Assembly (NCBI GenBank): GCA_017442315.1
Contig: JAFRZX010000105.1
Span: 1 to 49,203 of the forward strand
DNA length: 49,203 nt
Reading direction: 5' to 3'
Source: Bacteroidales bacterium
GTDB lineage: Bacteria; Bacteroidota; Bacteroidia; Bacteroidales; UBA932
Below the pieces are notes generated by a model, which was not told the origin of the DNA, made no database searches, and saw only the letters and a program-made list of their open reading frames with translations. Both the position numbers and the translations under genes were made by a program. Shown here piece after piece: positions 1 through 8,851 of this stretch. Within the stretch, counting starts at the first letter, position 1, and every line of letters starts with the position of its first letter.

Positions 1-183
1 AACGAATCGGACATTAATGCCCTATTAAAAGCTGCAGAGGATTATTTCATCCCGAAAACTGAAGCCGAGGAAATCATCAAGAGCGTCAAGGATGCACTTA
101 AAGATTGGCCGAAAGTCGCCAAAAGACTGGGCGCTCAAGAAAGAGACATCAATCTCTTTATTCAAAGATTCATTACCGAATAA
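1..183 (+). CDS. HipA-like kinase, C-terminal fragment (cut by window edge)
   Basis: The window opens inside a reading frame that gives 60 residues and stops with TAA at 181-183. The segment contains an alternating helical pattern (LLKAAEDYF, EAEEIIKSVKDAL, DWPKVAKRLG) typical of the C-terminal end of HipA-family serine/threonine kinases, the toxin half of HipBA modules. No catalytic residue lies in this part, so activity cannot be judged. The hipB antitoxin gene and the kinase core would lie left of the window. It is followed by a strong inverted repeat at 221-255. Family assignment rests on the tail only. Confidence 0.6.
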   Translation, partial: NESDINALLKAAEDYFIPKTEAEEIIKSVKDALKDWPKVAKRLGAQERDINLFIQRFITE

Positions 184-220
184 CGACTCTTTCCATTTTG
201 GAAACTATCAGTAAACAGCA

Positions 221-255
221 AAAGTGGTATGTGCACATTTTACACATACCACTTT
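221..255. terminator. 13-bp perfect inverted repeat, probable bidirectional terminator
   Basis: The arms 221-233 (AAAGTGGTATGTG) and 243-255 are exact reverse complements around a 9-nt loop. The flanking A-run and T-run make it work in either direction. It sits between the converging HipA-like gene and integrase remnant. A 10-bp word from its left side (CAAAAGTGGT, 219-228) recurs at 1321-1330 beyond the integrase remnant, so a recombination role is possible but weak. Confidence 0.65.
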
Positions 256-328
256 GCGTTACATTGATCTATGATTCATATTCCAGGTGAATTTCGGCAA
301 TAAATCAAATTATTGCTAATATTTAACC

Positions 329-1247
329 CTATCCATACTCCAACAACGAGATGGTCTTACGGTTGGTATCCTCGTCAATCTTGCGGTAGCGGGCGAAGGC
401 GCGGCTACCTTCTTTGTGGCCGCTGAGGGCGCCGACCAGGTTAGGATCCTTAACCTGTTTGTAGAGGTTGCCGACAAAGCAGCGGCGGGCCAGGTGGGAG
501 GATGCGACTTCGTTGAGAGGGCGGATTTCCTGTTCGCTGGTGGTTGGATTATAGACTACAACCGGACGGATAAGACCTGCAGCGAGGAACATCTTCTTGA
601 TGGCAACATTGTATTTCTGTTGCGAGATCAGAGGGAGGAGTTCATTGAATGGCTGGTCCTTATATCTTTCGAGTATTTCCTTTGCAATAGAGTTCAATGG
701 CACACGGACAGTCACCGGACGGCCATCCTTGGTCTTGCGTGGAATATACTCGACTCCTCCATTTATGACATTAGCTTTTGTCATCTTGTATAGGTCACCC
801 ACACGACAGTAGATCAGACATTGGAAGACAAATATATCCCTCTGAACTGCTAAAGCTGGAGTGGCAGACAAATCAGTCTTATATAGTTGATTTCGTTCCT
901 CTATCGTTATATAGTATGGAGTTCCATAGACACACTCCTCTACTGTAAAATGCTTGAACGGATTGTTTTCAGTCTTGCTCTGCTCCACTGCCCAGCGGAA
1001 GAATGTGCGGAGTTTTGTGAACACATCGTTAATAGTATTCTGACCGCGTGGTTGCGGAGTACGAGTCTCCGGGAATGCATCATAAACAGGTTTATATGCA
1101 CGTGAACAGATGAACTTGCCCGTTTCCTCATCGCGAGTGAAGAAAGTATGTTCCTTGCGCAGAAATGTCTCAAATTCCCGAAGGATATCTGGAGTAACAA
1201 CATCGAAGGTCAGACGAAACCCTTATGAATGCCGTAACTGTAGCCAT
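329..1247 (-). pseudogene. Tyrosine integrase with an internal deletion and frameshift
   Basis: The catalytic part is intact and open from about 1222 down to the TAG at 329: an arginine in LIYCRVGDLY, the HLARR box, and the GHKEGSRAFARY segment with the second histidine and the tyrosine nucleophile. There is no ATG at the head of this frame. A TAA at 1223-1225 closes it, and the first alternative start is a GTG at 1024 inside the protein. In another frame an ATG at 1245-1247 begins MATVTAFIRVS, which resembles the usual N-terminus of Bacteroides-type integrases. The two parts meet near 1212. Compared with the usual length of about 400 residues, roughly 100 (most of the arm-binding and early core-binding part) are missing. 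I read this as an internal deletion that also shifted the frame. Confidence 0.75.
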
Positions 1248-1568
1248 ATCCTTTTCTCTAAAAATCCGTGGTGCAAATTAAAAAACGGCTCTCTACCCAT
1301 CAGGATTGGGATATAATTGACAAAAGTGGTTGGTAAAACCGTTGTAACTTGATTGTATTCACATACTTACGCAAAATAAATGAAACCATTTTTGTCCAAT
1401 GAGTGATATTTCCAAAATAAGAAGGCGTTTACGTTGCTTCGATTGAGGCTTTATTAATCTATAACGTCTCCCGATTACCAGAACTCAGAAAAACATCATA
1501 GAATCATTATCTTAGTGCAAATAATTGAGGATTCCCGTAATATAGCAGTGTTTTAAACTTTAATTATT
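1248..1568. other. AT-rich intergenic gap between two recombinase genes
   Basis: I see no supported gene in these 321 bases. The left part, upstream of the integrase remnant, has on the minus strand a near-match to a Bacteroidota -7 element. The word CAAAAGTGGT at 1321-1330 repeats part of the hairpin at 219-230. The rest carries short A/T runs and stops in all frames. It probably holds the promoters of the two genes and perhaps an old attachment site. Confidence 0.4.
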
Positions 1569-2492
1569 ATGGGACATAAATCATTTGAAGAGATTGTCGC
1601 GCTTTGGCAAGCCGACAAGAAACAGTATGTCAAGAGATCGACATACTCTGCCTATTCATTGTTGATCAACAACCATCTCCTGCCCTCATTCTCTGGGATC
1701 AGTGATGTTACGGAAACCCTTGTGCAGGATTTCGTCTTTAAAAAGCTGGAACAAGGCATGAGTCAAAAATCAGTCAGAGACATTCTTATTGTACTGAGGA
1801 TGATTCTTCGGTACGGTGTGAAGCATGGGTACATGGCACATCGGGAAATCGATGTCAAATTCCCGACAGAACGCGAGAAGAATGAAATAGAAGTCTTGAG
1901 TCGGAATAATCAAAGGCAAATCATGAACTATGTGCAGAGTCATTTCAATTTCATGAATCTTGGAATCTATATCTGTCTTTGTGCAGGTCTCAGGATTGGA
2001 GAGGTTTGTGCGCTGGTTTGGGACGACATAGATATCGAGGCCGGCGTAATCAAAATATCAAAGACCATCCAGCGTATTTATGTGATAGAGGGAAATGAGA
2101 AACATACGGAGGTAATCATAGATACACCAAAGTCCCGGAATTCAATTCGTGAAATACCGATTGCAAAGGACTTGCTGAGGATGATAAAGCCTTTCAAGAA
2201 GGTCGTAAACGGAGGTTATTACGTACTGACAAATTCGGACCATCCGACAGAGCCTCGCAGCTATCGGACCTATTATAAGCGTCTGATGAAGTTGCTGGAT
2301 ATGCCAGACCTGAAGTTTCATGGGCTGCGTCACAGTTTTGCCACACGGTGCATCGAAAGCAAATGCGATTATAAGACTGTAAGCGTTCTGCTGGGACACT
2401 CAAGCATCAGCACTACACTCAATCTTTATGTCCATCCTAACATGGAGCAGAAAAAGAAATGCGTGGAGCAGATGTTCAAGACATTGCGATGA
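1569..2492 (+). CDS. Tyrosine site-specific recombinase, intact
   Basis: A 307-residue protein with a short SAM-like core-binding domain (about 1-100) and a tyrosine recombinase catalytic domain (about 110-300). All expected active-site residues are present: R142 in GLRIGEV, K188 in the beta-hairpin, H251 and R254 in HGLRH, H277 in LLGHSS, and the nucleophile Y287 in LNLYVHP. It lacks the extra arm-binding N-terminus of conjugative-transposon integrases, so its size fits XerC/D-like recombinases or DNA invertases. No relaxase or cargo gene is next to it. Its TGA ends 2 bp before the stop of the decayed patatin-like gene on the other strand, which suggests its insertion is linked to that decay. 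Substrate unknown. Confidence 0.85.
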   Translation: MGHKSFEEIVALWQADKKQYVKRSTYSAYSLLINNHLLPSFSGISDVTETLVQDFVFKKLEQGMSQKSVRDILIVLRMILRYGVKHGYMAHREIDVKFPTEREKNEIEVLSRNNQRQIMNYVQSHFNFMNLGIYICLCAGLRIGEVCALVWDDIDIEAGVIKISKTIQRIYVIEGNEKHTEVIIDTPKSRNSIREIPIAKDLLRMIKPFKKVVNGGYYVLTNSDHPTEPRSYRTYYKRLMKLLDMPDLKFHGLRHSFATRCIESKCDYKTVSVLLGHSSISTTLNLYVHPNMEQKKKCVEQMFKTLR

Positions 2493-2494
2493 AT

Positions 2495-2888
2495 TTAATC
2501 TTCTGCCTTGACCGCTTTCCGCACCTGACCTTTACCAAAAATGCAGGAGAGCTGGTCAAGGCATATCTCGTAGCCTTCCTGATACAAGGATTTTCTCATC
2601 TTCCTCCAGCCTCTCTATCAAATCCATTGTCCTGTTATATACGGCATTGCGTTCGGACAAGGCTTTCTGAAGCATAGGATATTTCGGATATATAACCTTA
2701 GCCATTGACATTGAACTGTCGCTCTTTCTATACCCCTTGTTCCTTGTCAGTACTACAACAAGCCTCTCATATCCTTGACTCATCGCATATTCAACAGAAA
2801 TAGAAGATTCGCTATTCTTGCCGACAAGCATAGGAATGCCATAAGTCAATATTACAAACATCTGTATCACCTTCCAAGTAGCAATCAT
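2495..2888 (-). pseudogene. Patatin-like phospholipase remnant
   Basis: The minus strand encodes the C-terminal third of a patatin/RssA-like phospholipase: residues around ISVEYAMSQGYERLVVVLT and TRNKGYRK, then YPMLQKALSERNAVYN and a DLIERLEEDEKILV segment match the family's usual order. After KILV the frame fails, but the next frame continues with YQEGYEICLDQL and ends at TAA 2495-2497. About 20 residues are therefore deleted with a frame change. The N-terminal two thirds, with the GXSXG serine and most of the Asp motif, are absent. The 5' end (about 2888) is not a convincing start. The fragment lies between the intact recombinase and the acyl-CoA synthetase gene. Confidence 0.65.
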
Positions 2889-2928
2889 GTGGCAGATGTC
2901 TACGATGAGTATATATTATACTGTTCTA

Positions 2929-4611
2929 TCATTTGTTCTTCATTTCCTCTTCCACTGTCGGAGCTGATTCCTTATATCTGAATCGACGGATCTTCTGGGT
3001 CGCTGTCTTCTCGAAAGGCTCTTTCATCACCTCAACGGAACTGACCTGCGAAGATTTGTTCACACTCTTATTGGTGATGCTGAGAATCTTCTTTTTCCAA
3101 CCATCTATCTTCTCATATACCTTATCCTCGCTTTCCTTATCCCACTCAATGTAATTTTCCATCGGCTGGACAAGTGCAACCAGATGTCCGTTTCGTTCTA
3201 CAACGATAGATTCACTTACACCCTCCACATTATTGAGAACATTCTCAATCTCTTCCGGATAGATATTCTCTCCGGAAGGGCCGAGGATCATATTGCTGTT
3301 GCGGCCTTTTATATAATAGCGTCCCTTTTCATCTTGAACGGCAATGTCGCTCGTACGGAACCAGCCGTCTTCCGTGAATACGCTCTTGGTGCGTACCGGA
3401 TCCTTGTAGTATCCGAGCATCACATTCGGCCCCTTTGCAACAATCTCTCCCTCACCTGTCTTCGGATTGACATTATGCAGCTTGAGCTGTACATTATATA
3501 CAGGATATCCCATGACCCCTACGCCTCTCCATCCATGCATCGCATATCCGAGCAGAGGGGCGGTCTCGGTCAATCCGTAACCGATTGCGTACGGGAACCT
3601 GGCCTTGAGCAGAAATGCCTCTACCTCCGGGTCAAGCTTGGCACCACCGATTCCATAGAATGTGACGTGACCTCCGAATGTTTTCTTCAGTTTCATTCCT
3701 ATAATACGACACATCAGACCGTTCATGTGCTCATTCATCCATGACAAAGTACGGCTATTCTTAATAGTAGGAAGCACACTGCCTTTATATACCTTTTCTA
3801 TAATCATCGGTACAGTAAGCATTGTGGTCGGCTTAACGATCTTCATAGCCTTCATCAGCAGGGATGCCACAGGAGGTTTAGGCAGATAATATACGGTAGA
3901 TCCTGTGTACATGGGATACAGCATGCCGAGTGTCATCTCAAGGGTATGTGACATCGGCAGGATTGAAAGCCATCGGTCTTTCTCGTTTCTTTTGCACGAA
4001 TGGTAGCAGGTGATGACATTTGAAGACAGATTCCTATGACTCAACACAACGCCCTTTGCACTTCCTGTCGTACCGGAGGTATAGATTATTGTCGCAATGT
4101 CATCAGGAGTAGGTGCGGATGTCCTGCCGTCACAGGTAAACTTGCTGTCATCTTCCTTGATGACATCAAATGTATCCATTTCGATGACAAGAATCATTCT
4201 GTCGATGATTTCCTGACTGATCTTTCCTGCAAGTCTCTTTGATACGAATATCACCTTGCTTTCAGAGTGGTTGATAATGTTTGTCACCTCGTTCTCTGAG
4301 CTGTCAGGAAGGATTGGGATTGAGATTCTACCGAAAGAAACCGTAGCAAAAAATGCTACTGACCAGTTCGGCATGCTCTGCGAGAGAATGGCCACCTTGT
4401 CTCCTGCTCCGATTCCATACTGCGTAAGTTTCTTGGACAGGCTGTCACACTTGTTCTTGAAAGAACCGTAAGTATAACCTCCTGCCTTCGTATCATACCA
4501 CTGGGTATATTGATTTTTAGAATACACTGTCGTGGCGTATTCATATAATTTTGCGAGGGTATCTACATACTTTTCCCTCATCTTCTTCATTCGTTTGTAA
4601 ACCTGTAGCAT
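2929..4611 (-). CDS. AMP-binding long-chain acyl-CoA synthetase family protein
   Basis: This 560-residue adenylate-forming enzyme would activate a fatty or other carboxylic acid to an acyl-AMP and then the CoA thioester. The phosphate-binding motif IIYTSGTTGSAKG lies near residues 175-187. A YGLTETAPLLG box and GWFRTSD follow, then a C-terminal hinge and lid. The lid contains TQKIRR, with the likely catalytic lysine. A basic N-terminus precedes the large domain. It is the second gene of a probable two-gene unit: a 34-codon ORF ends 9 bp upstream. The nearest divergent gene is a LytTR regulator. Substrate chain length cannot be read from sequence. A carrier-protein ligase is also possible. Confidence 0.88.
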   Translation of the reverse strand: MLQVYKRMKKMREKYVDTLAKLYEYATTVYSKNQYTQWYDTKAGGYTYGSFKNKCDSLSKKLTQYGIGAGDKVAILSQSMPNWSVAFFATVSFGRISIPILPDSSENEVTNIINHSESKVIFVSKRLAGKISQEIIDRMILVIEMDTFDVIKEDDSKFTCDGRTSAPTPDDIATIIYTSGTTGSAKGVVLSHRNLSSNVITCYHSCKRNEKDRWLSILPMSHTLEMTLGMLYPMYTGSTVYYLPKPPVASLLMKAMKIVKPTTMLTVPMIIEKVYKGSVLPTIKNSRTLSWMNEHMNGLMCRIIGMKLKKTFGGHVTFYGIGGAKLDPEVEAFLLKARFPYAIGYGLTETAPLLGYAMHGWRGVGVMGYPVYNVQLKLHNVNPKTGEGEIVAKGPNVMLGYYKDPVRTKSVFTEDGWFRTSDIAVQDEKGRYYIKGRNSNMILGPSGENIYPEEIENVLNNVEGVSESIVVERNGHLVALVQPMENYIEWDKESEDKVYEKIDGWKKKILSITNKSVNKSSQVSSVEVMKEPFEKTATQKIRRFRYKESAPTVEEEMKNK

Positions 4612-4620
4612 ATCATTAAT

Positions 4621-4725
4621 TTATTTTTTGATCGGAACATCATTCTTAACCTTTCTGACGCAGTGGTTCAGAATGGTCAATGCAAGTATAGTAAGCATGG
4701 CAAGCATCATGTATTGTAAAATCAT
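4621..4725 (-). CDS. 34-residue single-pass membrane protein (candidate)
   Basis: ATG at 4723-4725 begins a 34-codon frame ending TAA at 4621-4623. The product starts MILQYMMLAMLTILALTI, one hydrophobic span of about 18 residues, and ends with a basic tail (RKVKNDVPIKK). That is the positive-inside pattern of a type-II-like micro-membrane protein. The stop lies 9 bp before the acyl-CoA synthetase start, and a TAATTTTG -7 element lies 24 bp upstream of the ATG, so it would be the first gene of the transcript. It may assist the neighbouring enzyme at the membrane or be a leader peptide. No family recognised. Confidence 0.5.
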   Translation of the reverse strand: MILQYMMLAMLTILALTILNHCVRKVKNDVPIKK

Positions 4726-4748
4726 CGTATGGTTCTTTATTCGGGTCG

Positions 4749-4756
4749 CAAAATTA
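4749..4756 (-). promoter_or_regulatory. -7 element for the acyl-CoA synthetase unit
   Basis: On the minus strand the sequence reads TAATTTTG, matching TAnnTTTG of the Bacteroidota primary sigma factor. The predicted start site falls about 17 bases upstream of the 34-codon ORF. No TTTG is seen at the -33 position, so an activator may be needed. Confidence 0.45.
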
Positions 4757-4810
4757 CAATGGAAAACCGCTAAAGGCTGAGAAATGTTGTGGGGATAAAA
4801 GGAATGTGGT

Positions 4811-4875
4811 ATTTGACGCTATTTAGGGACGAACTTGCGCATTTAGGGGAGTTTGACAAATTTTATATATCTTTG
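4811..4875 (+). promoter_or_regulatory. Promoter of the LytTR gene with phased direct repeats
   Basis: A -7 element TATCTTTG lies at 4868-4875, 23 bp before the ATG, with no -33 TTTG at the expected distance. Two exact copies of ATTTAGGG stand at 4821-4828 and 4841-4848, 20 bp apart. Related words ATTTGACG (4811) and GTTTGACA (4851) keep the same 10-bp phase. LytTR proteins bind imperfect direct repeats spaced about two helical turns, often just upstream of or over the -35 region. The second copy covers the -33 position, so self-activation is a reasonable inference. Confidence 0.5.
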
Positions 4876-4898
4876 TCCCAGCAAAAAATGAGGTAAAG

Positions 4899-5705
4899 AT
4901 GGCTAAATCCATAAGCAAGATAATATCTGGTGCAGGAACAATAATCCACTCGATTCTAGTTCCATTGTTCGTGCTTGTATTTGTCATATATTACAAGCCC
5001 AATGGACTTTATCAGTTTCTGGACATGAACAACGCATCGTTCACATTCAATGCAACTATGCTTTTCTGTGTAGTCTTGGTCTGCCTATCCATAACACGAG
5101 GGTGGCTGTATCTTTTAGGCAGATATTGGAAACCATCTGGTCGCCTGTATCTTATGTGGTGCGTAGCCGAGACTTTGATACTGTCATTATTTTGTTCCCT
5201 ATACATTGTCTTGATATCCCCAGAAAAATTATCTTTCTTTGAAATTGCAGGAACTGCATTTATCAGCCTGCTTGCTATGGCCATATATCCCTACGGGTTT
5301 CTTTGTCTTGGCTTTGAAATATATGCACGGGACCATGAAGATTCTAATCCTGTTGATGAAAACTCACTGATCAGATTCTACGACGAGCATAAGAAACTAC
5401 GCTTTGTCATAGCACCTGAGGCTGTCATATTCATAAAATCCGAAGACAACTATGTACTGATACATTATCTTGACAGGAACCGTGTAAAGAAATTTACTCT
5501 ACGTTCATCTATGAGAGCTCTCGAAGAAGACCTTTTAAAACATGGTCTTGTGCGTTGTCATCGATCATACTTCATAAACCCTACGTTCATAAAAATCGTA
5601 CGTAGGGATGATTCTGGTCTTATTGTAGCTGATATGAGGCAGGATGGAATAGAAAGTATTCCGATCTCCAGAAAATACCAGGAGCATATATCAAAGATTC
5701 TGTAG
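4899..5705 (+). CDS. Membrane-bound LytTR-family transcription regulator
   Basis: A 268-residue protein with about four membrane spans in residues 10-145 and a cytoplasmic LytTR DNA-binding domain from about 165 to 265. Recognisable LytTR landmarks are FIKSEDNYVLIHY, then RSSMRALEEDL, VRCHRSYFIN and the closing IPISRKYQ. There is no receiver domain, so the membrane part probably senses the signal directly. This is a common Bacteroidota arrangement. It diverges from the acyl-CoA synthetase unit and the 174-bp gap holds phased repeats, so it may control itself and that unit. Ligand unknown. Confidence 0.85.
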   Translation: MAKSISKIISGAGTIIHSILVPLFVLVFVIYYKPNGLYQFLDMNNASFTFNATMLFCVVLVCLSITRGWLYLLGRYWKPSGRLYLMWCVAETLILSLFCSLYIVLISPEKLSFFEIAGTAFISLLAMAIYPYGFLCLGFEIYARDHEDSNPVDENSLIRFYDEHKKLRFVIAPEAVIFIKSEDNYVLIHYLDRNRVKKFTLRSSMRALEEDLLKHGLVRCHRSYFINPTFIKIVRRDDSGLIVADMRQDGIESIPISRKYQEHISKIL

Positions 5706-5794
5706 TTCCAGTGACTACAAAAACAATCTCAATATTTTATCATAAACCAGACTCGTATAAAATGGCGGTGTTCACTGATGCCGGAGACGTGCCG

Positions 5795-6856
5795 TCAATA
5801 CACCTTTATCGGATTCAGTCCTTGCGAATCAAACCTGTCATATAACCTGCCATCCGGCGTGAATACAAATACGTCGCCTGTTGTAAGATAATCAGAACAT
5901 CCCACATAGACATAGCCATCGGATGTAACCGACACCGAATAAGCATTCGGAAGTATTGTCCCATCAGTTACAAAATTCCCCATTCCCGTATTGGTTGCCA
6001 TATCATGAATGAATACTGTCCCCGGAAGCGGATTCCAATCAGCATCATATCCGCCGCATAGTATATACAGCAGACCGTTCTTTCCTCCGGCAATGGAACA
6101 GACTGATTCATATGGCAGATCTGAAAGTTTTCCCGAAACGGTATCCAGAGCCTGTACAAGCGAAGGAACAGCCGCATAATCGCCATAACTGAACACATAG
6201 ACCATATTCCCATCCGAAGATGCCACCACCTTTGCAGGATTGACATTGACAGAGACTATATCCGTACGTTCAAAGCCATCTATGGAAATTACGGACAAGG
6301 TATTATTATAGTCAGGATATGCCATGCCACCTGAATCGGCAACATAAAGTTTTCCTCCTGCAGCATCCAATCCATCCGGATTAGGACCTACCTGAGCAAA
6401 TCTGATAGAATAGTCTTCAGGAGAAATCTGTCCTACGTATCCCTCATAATATGTCACATATACTCTGACGCCATCCGTAGCAAAGCACCTGGGAGACAGA
6501 CGGACACCATTATTTTCTGCATTGATCTGCTTCTTCACCCGAAGTTCCCTATCTGTCACAAATATGGTCTGAGAGCCACTTACTGCTATATATATGTCAT
6601 CACCCACAGATATGATATCTTGCGCCAGATCACCAAGATAACGGGAATTTACAGTATAAAACATATCAGGAAAAAATGTCTTTCTCTGAAGATCATATAT
6701 ACCGACATCAGCATCATTATCCCCCCAGTTACCGTTATTAACTACGAATCTTCCGGACATAAAAGCAATCTCTGCAGACTCTTCATCTTGCTTGCAAGCT
6801 ACCGACAATACAAATAAAACAAGCACATAGAAAAACCGGATACCTCTCATTTCCAT
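5795..6856 (-). CDS. BtuG-like beta-propeller lipoprotein, cobalamin capture
   Basis: A 353-residue protein with a lipoprotein signal peptide (hydrophobic stretch, then LSVAC with Cys about residue 21), followed by repeated short beta-rich segments such as DIYIAVSGSQTIFV, YVTYYEGYVG and VYVGCSDYLTTGDVFVF that fit a seven-bladed YncE/DUF5074-like propeller. In Bacteroides, BtuG is a surface propeller lipoprotein that binds vitamin B12 and hands it to BtuB. Here the gene starts 6 bp after the BtuB-like stop, in the same riboswitch-led transcript, which supports that role. Direct B12-contact residues cannot be identified by eye. The alternative start at Met3 would make a slightly shorter signal peptide. 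Confidence 0.78.
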   Translation of the reverse strand: MEMRGIRFFYVLVLFVLSVACKQDEESAEIAFMSGRFVVNNGNWGDNDADVGIYDLQRKTFFPDMFYTVNSRYLGDLAQDIISVGDDIYIAVSGSQTIFVTDRELRVKKQINAENNGVRLSPRCFATDGVRVYVTYYEGYVGQISPEDYSIRFAQVGPNPDGLDAAGGKLYVADSGGMAYPDYNNTLSVISIDGFERTDIVSVNVNPAKVVASSDGNMVYVFSYGDYAAVPSLVQALDTVSGKLSDLPYESVCSIAGGKNGLLYILCGGYDADWNPLPGTVFIHDMATNTGMGNFVTDGTILPNAYSVSVTSDGYVYVGCSDYLTTGDVFVFTPDGRLYDRFDSQGLNPIKVY

Positions 6857-6862
6857 ATTATA

Positions 6863-8806
6863 TCAATAATTAAAACCGACTCTTATTCTCAATGATCTTC
6901 CCGGCATAGGATAACCCTTTACCAGTTCATGATTAGTACCAGCGAGATTCTGGCCTTCCAAACTGAAGTCAACCCTATATACATGCCGCCTCCCAAAGTT
7001 GAAACTGCGACTGAGACAGATACAATGGTCAGCAAAGCCTTCAAGCATGGTTGAAGGAAGAATCTGGCTCTTGGTATATCTTCTTCCGACAGCACTTACC
7101 CTATAGCTGAGATTGGCCCACCTTGTTTCCAGAATCAGACTGCCGCTGCCGCAATGACGTGGTGTATAAGGAATCTGACTGCCGTAGCTCTTGCTATGCG
7201 GATCCGTCACATCTACGGCATATTGCAAAGACCAGTTGGCTGAAACCTGCATTCTAAGCCATTTCGCCAATTCAAATGTTCCAGATAAGTTGATATCGGA
7301 GCCATACATTACCACTTCTGATACATTCCTCATTTTCCAAATGAACATGGTTGGTACAGCAATTATCTTATCCTTGACAAGATTGCAATATGCGTCCATA
7401 GTCATAGAAATCCTACCCCACCCATGATCTTCTATTCCTGTCAGCCCCAGATTGAACTGATGTGCTGTTTCCGGCTTGAGGGCATCATTTCCTACGCGGG
7501 AATAATACAGATCATTGAATGTAGGCATCCTGAATCCTTTCTTATAGCTTGCTCTAAGATGGTAATCTCGGATGAAATTCCAATTCAATCCTACCATTGG
7601 AGACAAATTGAATCTATGCACCTGTTTATTGGCGTTCTTCAGTTTTTCCGTCATCATCATCCCTGTGAGAAAAGCATTGGCTCTCAATCTTCTGCCGGAA
7701 TACTGACAGGACAGTGCGGTAACCGATGTCAACCTGCAAGGAAACGGGCATTCAGGAATATCGGAGTCCAAGGTGTTGACATAACAATCCTCTGCCAATG
7801 CGAAACGCCACTTCTGTCGCACACCAAACATAATTCTGGAAGATATGGAGTATTCATTCTGAATGTATCTGCTGTCCAGCGGTTGAGGATATACAGGATC
7901 ACAATCAAGATGTCTGTTAAAGGACCTGCTATACCCTATATCGGTATGAAACTTCCATTGCCCGCCATTCCAGACATCATACATGACATTAGATATCACA
8001 GACTTATCCCACAGACGCTCAAATGGGTTCTGCGTATATAGTATTACAGAACCTGGCAATCCTCGCTCACTGTCATGACAGTTCAATTTAAGACGCAGCA
8101 TTCCTCTATTGCCCCAATCAGCACACAAGTCTGCCTCTGCTCCTACTGATGCCACATCACTGTTGACACGTTTTTCTGTCGTGACAAGATCACCATTACG
8201 GAGCTTGAAAGGATAGTTCCCCTTTGAAAACATACCATCGGCAGAAAGCTTCATAACCCAGTTTTTTCCAAGTCTGCACCTCACTGAAGCATAAGGGGCA
8301 AATGCTCCGATTGTGGACCCTGTCATTCCAGCCGTGAACTGCATAGGCTTCTGACTGAAGTCAGCCTTCGCGCTTTCGATTTGAAGCACACCTGCTGAAG
8401 CGAGATGTCTGGCGCTGCAGAATATTTCATCAGAAACACCAAATGCAACAGATACAGATGACACATCATGCAGATTGAATCTGGATATGTCAACCTGACC
8501 ATTCTGAGCATCCGAAATAGGAATACCATCATATATCACAGAGGTGTGGGATGCTCCCATATTCCTGACAGACACAGTCTTAAGTCCACCTATACCTCCA
8601 TAATCCCTTATACTGACCCCGGAAAACTGCTCCAAGACTTCGTAAAGATCATGAGCACCAATATACTTTATCATATCATGCGACATAGCACGGACAGGAG
8701 ACAGACTTACTGCGTCTGCATCCTTATAGGACGACACAGTCGCAACATCAAGAGTGTCGCCATAAACGGCGACACAGCATATTGACATCAATAAATTCAG
8801 GAGCAT
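6863..8806 (-). CDS. btuB: TonB-dependent outer-membrane receptor, BtuB-like
   Basis: A 647-residue precursor: a short signal peptide ending near VAVYG, then a plug domain (about 45-150, with SGVSIRDYGGIGGLKTVSVR and VIYDGIPISDAQNG), then a 22-strand-type barrel rich in alternating aromatic/polar segments. It closes in a C-terminal aromatic residue (GFNY). There is no SusC-type carboxypeptidase-like extension. A cobalamin riboswitch in the leader and a BtuG-like gene downstream make corrinoid import the likely function. The ATG at 8806 is the first start, because an in-frame TGA lies shortly upstream. Confidence 0.85.
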   Translation of the reverse strand: MLLNLLMSICCVAVYGDTLDVATVSSYKDADAVSLSPVRAMSHDMIKYIGAHDLYEVLEQFSGVSIRDYGGIGGLKTVSVRNMGASHTSVIYDGIPISDAQNGQVDISRFNLHDVSSVSVAFGVSDEIFCSARHLASAGVLQIESAKADFSQKPMQFTAGMTGSTIGAFAPYASVRCRLGKNWVMKLSADGMFSKGNYPFKLRNGDLVTTEKRVNSDVASVGAEADLCADWGNRGMLRLKLNCHDSERGLPGSVILYTQNPFERLWDKSVISNVMYDVWNGGQWKFHTDIGYSRSFNRHLDCDPVYPQPLDSRYIQNEYSISSRIMFGVRQKWRFALAEDCYVNTLDSDIPECPFPCRLTSVTALSCQYSGRRLRANAFLTGMMMTEKLKNANKQVHRFNLSPMVGLNWNFIRDYHLRASYKKGFRMPTFNDLYYSRVGNDALKPETAHQFNLGLTGIEDHGWGRISMTMDAYCNLVKDKIIAVPTMFIWKMRNVSEVVMYGSDINLSGTFELAKWLRMQVSANWSLQYAVDVTDPHSKSYGSQIPYTPRHCGSGSLILETRWANLSYRVSAVGRRYTKSQILPSTMLEGFADHCICLSRSFNFGRRHVYRVDFSLEGQNLAGTNHELVKGYPMPGRSLRIRVGFNY

Positions 8807-8851
8807 TTTGCAAACTCATAGAGTGTCTGACCCCGGACACCATCAGTTCAT

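Noticed and set aside
940-1203. 87-residue minus-strand frame over the integrase region
   Set aside because: The true integrase frame runs through the same bases with clear family similarity; this frame is a shadow.
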